The notes under the pieces are model-generated. The model did not search any database, was not told the origin of the DNA, and saw only the letters and a program-made list of their open reading frames with translations. Of a stretch of 40,760 nt of DNA, positions 40,610-40,760 are shown piece after piece. Each line of letters opens with the position of its first letter. Position 1 is the stretch's first letter. Source of the stretch: Desulfobacter curvatus DSM 3379 (lineage in GTDB: Bacteria; Desulfobacterota; Desulfobacteria; Desulfobacterales; Desulfobacteraceae); the NCBI RefSeq assembly GCF_000373985.1, contig NZ_KB893080.1, positions 1 through 40,760 of the forward strand, given 5' to 3'. A program made the translations under genes and the position numbers.

Positions 40610-40760
40610 ATGACGCACATTTCAGTCCTCAAAAAGCGAATACAGTCCCTGAATTTTGACAAGTTCCAGCGCCCTCTGGTAAGGTCGCTTTCACAAGCAC
40701 CTGAACTACAATCTCGAGGAGATCGACCTTTAAAGATGACATTCGAAGACCAAATCAATG
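40610..40760 (+). CDS. IS4-like transposase, N-terminal part
   Basis: Starts at ATG 40610 behind AAGGAGCC and is open to the window edge (50 codons). Residues MTHISVLKKRIQSLNFDKF, a Leu/Gln-rich helix and RPLKMTFEDQIN resemble the N-terminal region of IS4-type DDE transposases; the catalytic residues lie beyond the window. Confidence 0.65.
   Translation, partial: MTHISVLKKRIQSLNFDKFQRPLVRSLSQAPELQSRGDRPLKMTFEDQIN

Larger units (their letters stand above)
40483..40760 (+). mobile_element. Left end of an IS4-like insertion sequence, running off the window
   Basis: The AGTGTCCGGTTAGTTTTTTG stretch starting about 40485 looks like the terminal inverted repeat used by IS4-type elements. A GTTTTTT/AAAAAAC hairpin (40497-40516) is inside the end. 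A transposase gene begins 125 bases in. The right end and target duplication are outside the window, so the exact left border is uncertain by a few bases. Confidence 0.65.

Noticed and set aside
1..40760. CRISPR arrays, tRNA or rRNA genes
   Set aside because: No regularly spaced repeats and no tRNA-like cloverleaf or rRNA segment was found by eye.

Overview
The window looks like chromosome of an anaerobic deltaproteobacterium (Desulfobacterota, probably a Desulfobacteraceae-type sulfate reducer). This is inferred from the gene mix: a radical SAM/DUF5714 fusion, a CoA-disulfide-reductase-like flavoprotein with rhodanese, an EF-G-like paralogue, an RpoH-type sigma factor and an xseA-xseB-ispA-dxs-tlyA operon. 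No rRNA or tRNA is present, so placement is tentative. Several starts (TTG or GTG) were chosen by Shine-Dalgarno position and gene spacing.

Layout. (1) 1-4.2 kb: a minus-strand operon (cupin, alpha/beta hydrolase, flavoprotein, second cupin, truncated cyclophilin-like gene) diverging from an AraC-type regulator. The hydrolase has a one-base frameshift and the last gene is cut short, so the operon seems to be decaying. (2) 4.3-12.4 kb: a minus-strand cluster read in the order TVP38/VTT membrane protein fused to a disulfide reductase, a 1032-residue radical SAM + arsenite-methyltransferase-like + DUF5714 fusion, two 'rSAM/selenodomain-associated' sugar transferases, then a QueG-like iron-sulfur protein. 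Its make-up resembles arsenosugar loci but the central enzyme differs; it is the best candidate for an undescribed pathway. (3) 12.5-16.9 kb: a divergent OmpR-type two-component pair, a DsrE-like lipoprotein and an exported MsrA-MsrB fusion. (4) 17-24.7 kb: TrmJ-like RNA methylase, then minus-strand housekeeping genes (sigma-32, TPR lipoprotein, LolB-like lipoprotein, Mrp ATPase, dGTPase-like HD protein, UPF0280, Kazal-domain protein). (5) 24.9-27.9 kb: purC with a coupled ParB-like gene and a spore-photoproduct-lyase-like radical SAM gene. (6) 28-37.5 kb: flavoprotein-rhodanese, EF-G-like GTPase, and the exonuclease VII/isoprenoid operon. (7) 37.7-40.8 kb: accessory end with a YbaK-domain gene, what appears to be a single integron gene cassette carrying a Tae4-type peptidoglycan amidase and a small membrane partner, a broken hypothetical gene and the left end of an IS4-like insertion sequence.

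The two most interesting items are the metalloid-sugar-like cluster of region 2 and the lone Tae4 cassette. The cassette junctions (GTTAGGC on the left, a GCCTAAC...GTTATAA hybrid attC on the right) fit integrase-mediated insertion at a non-integron site.
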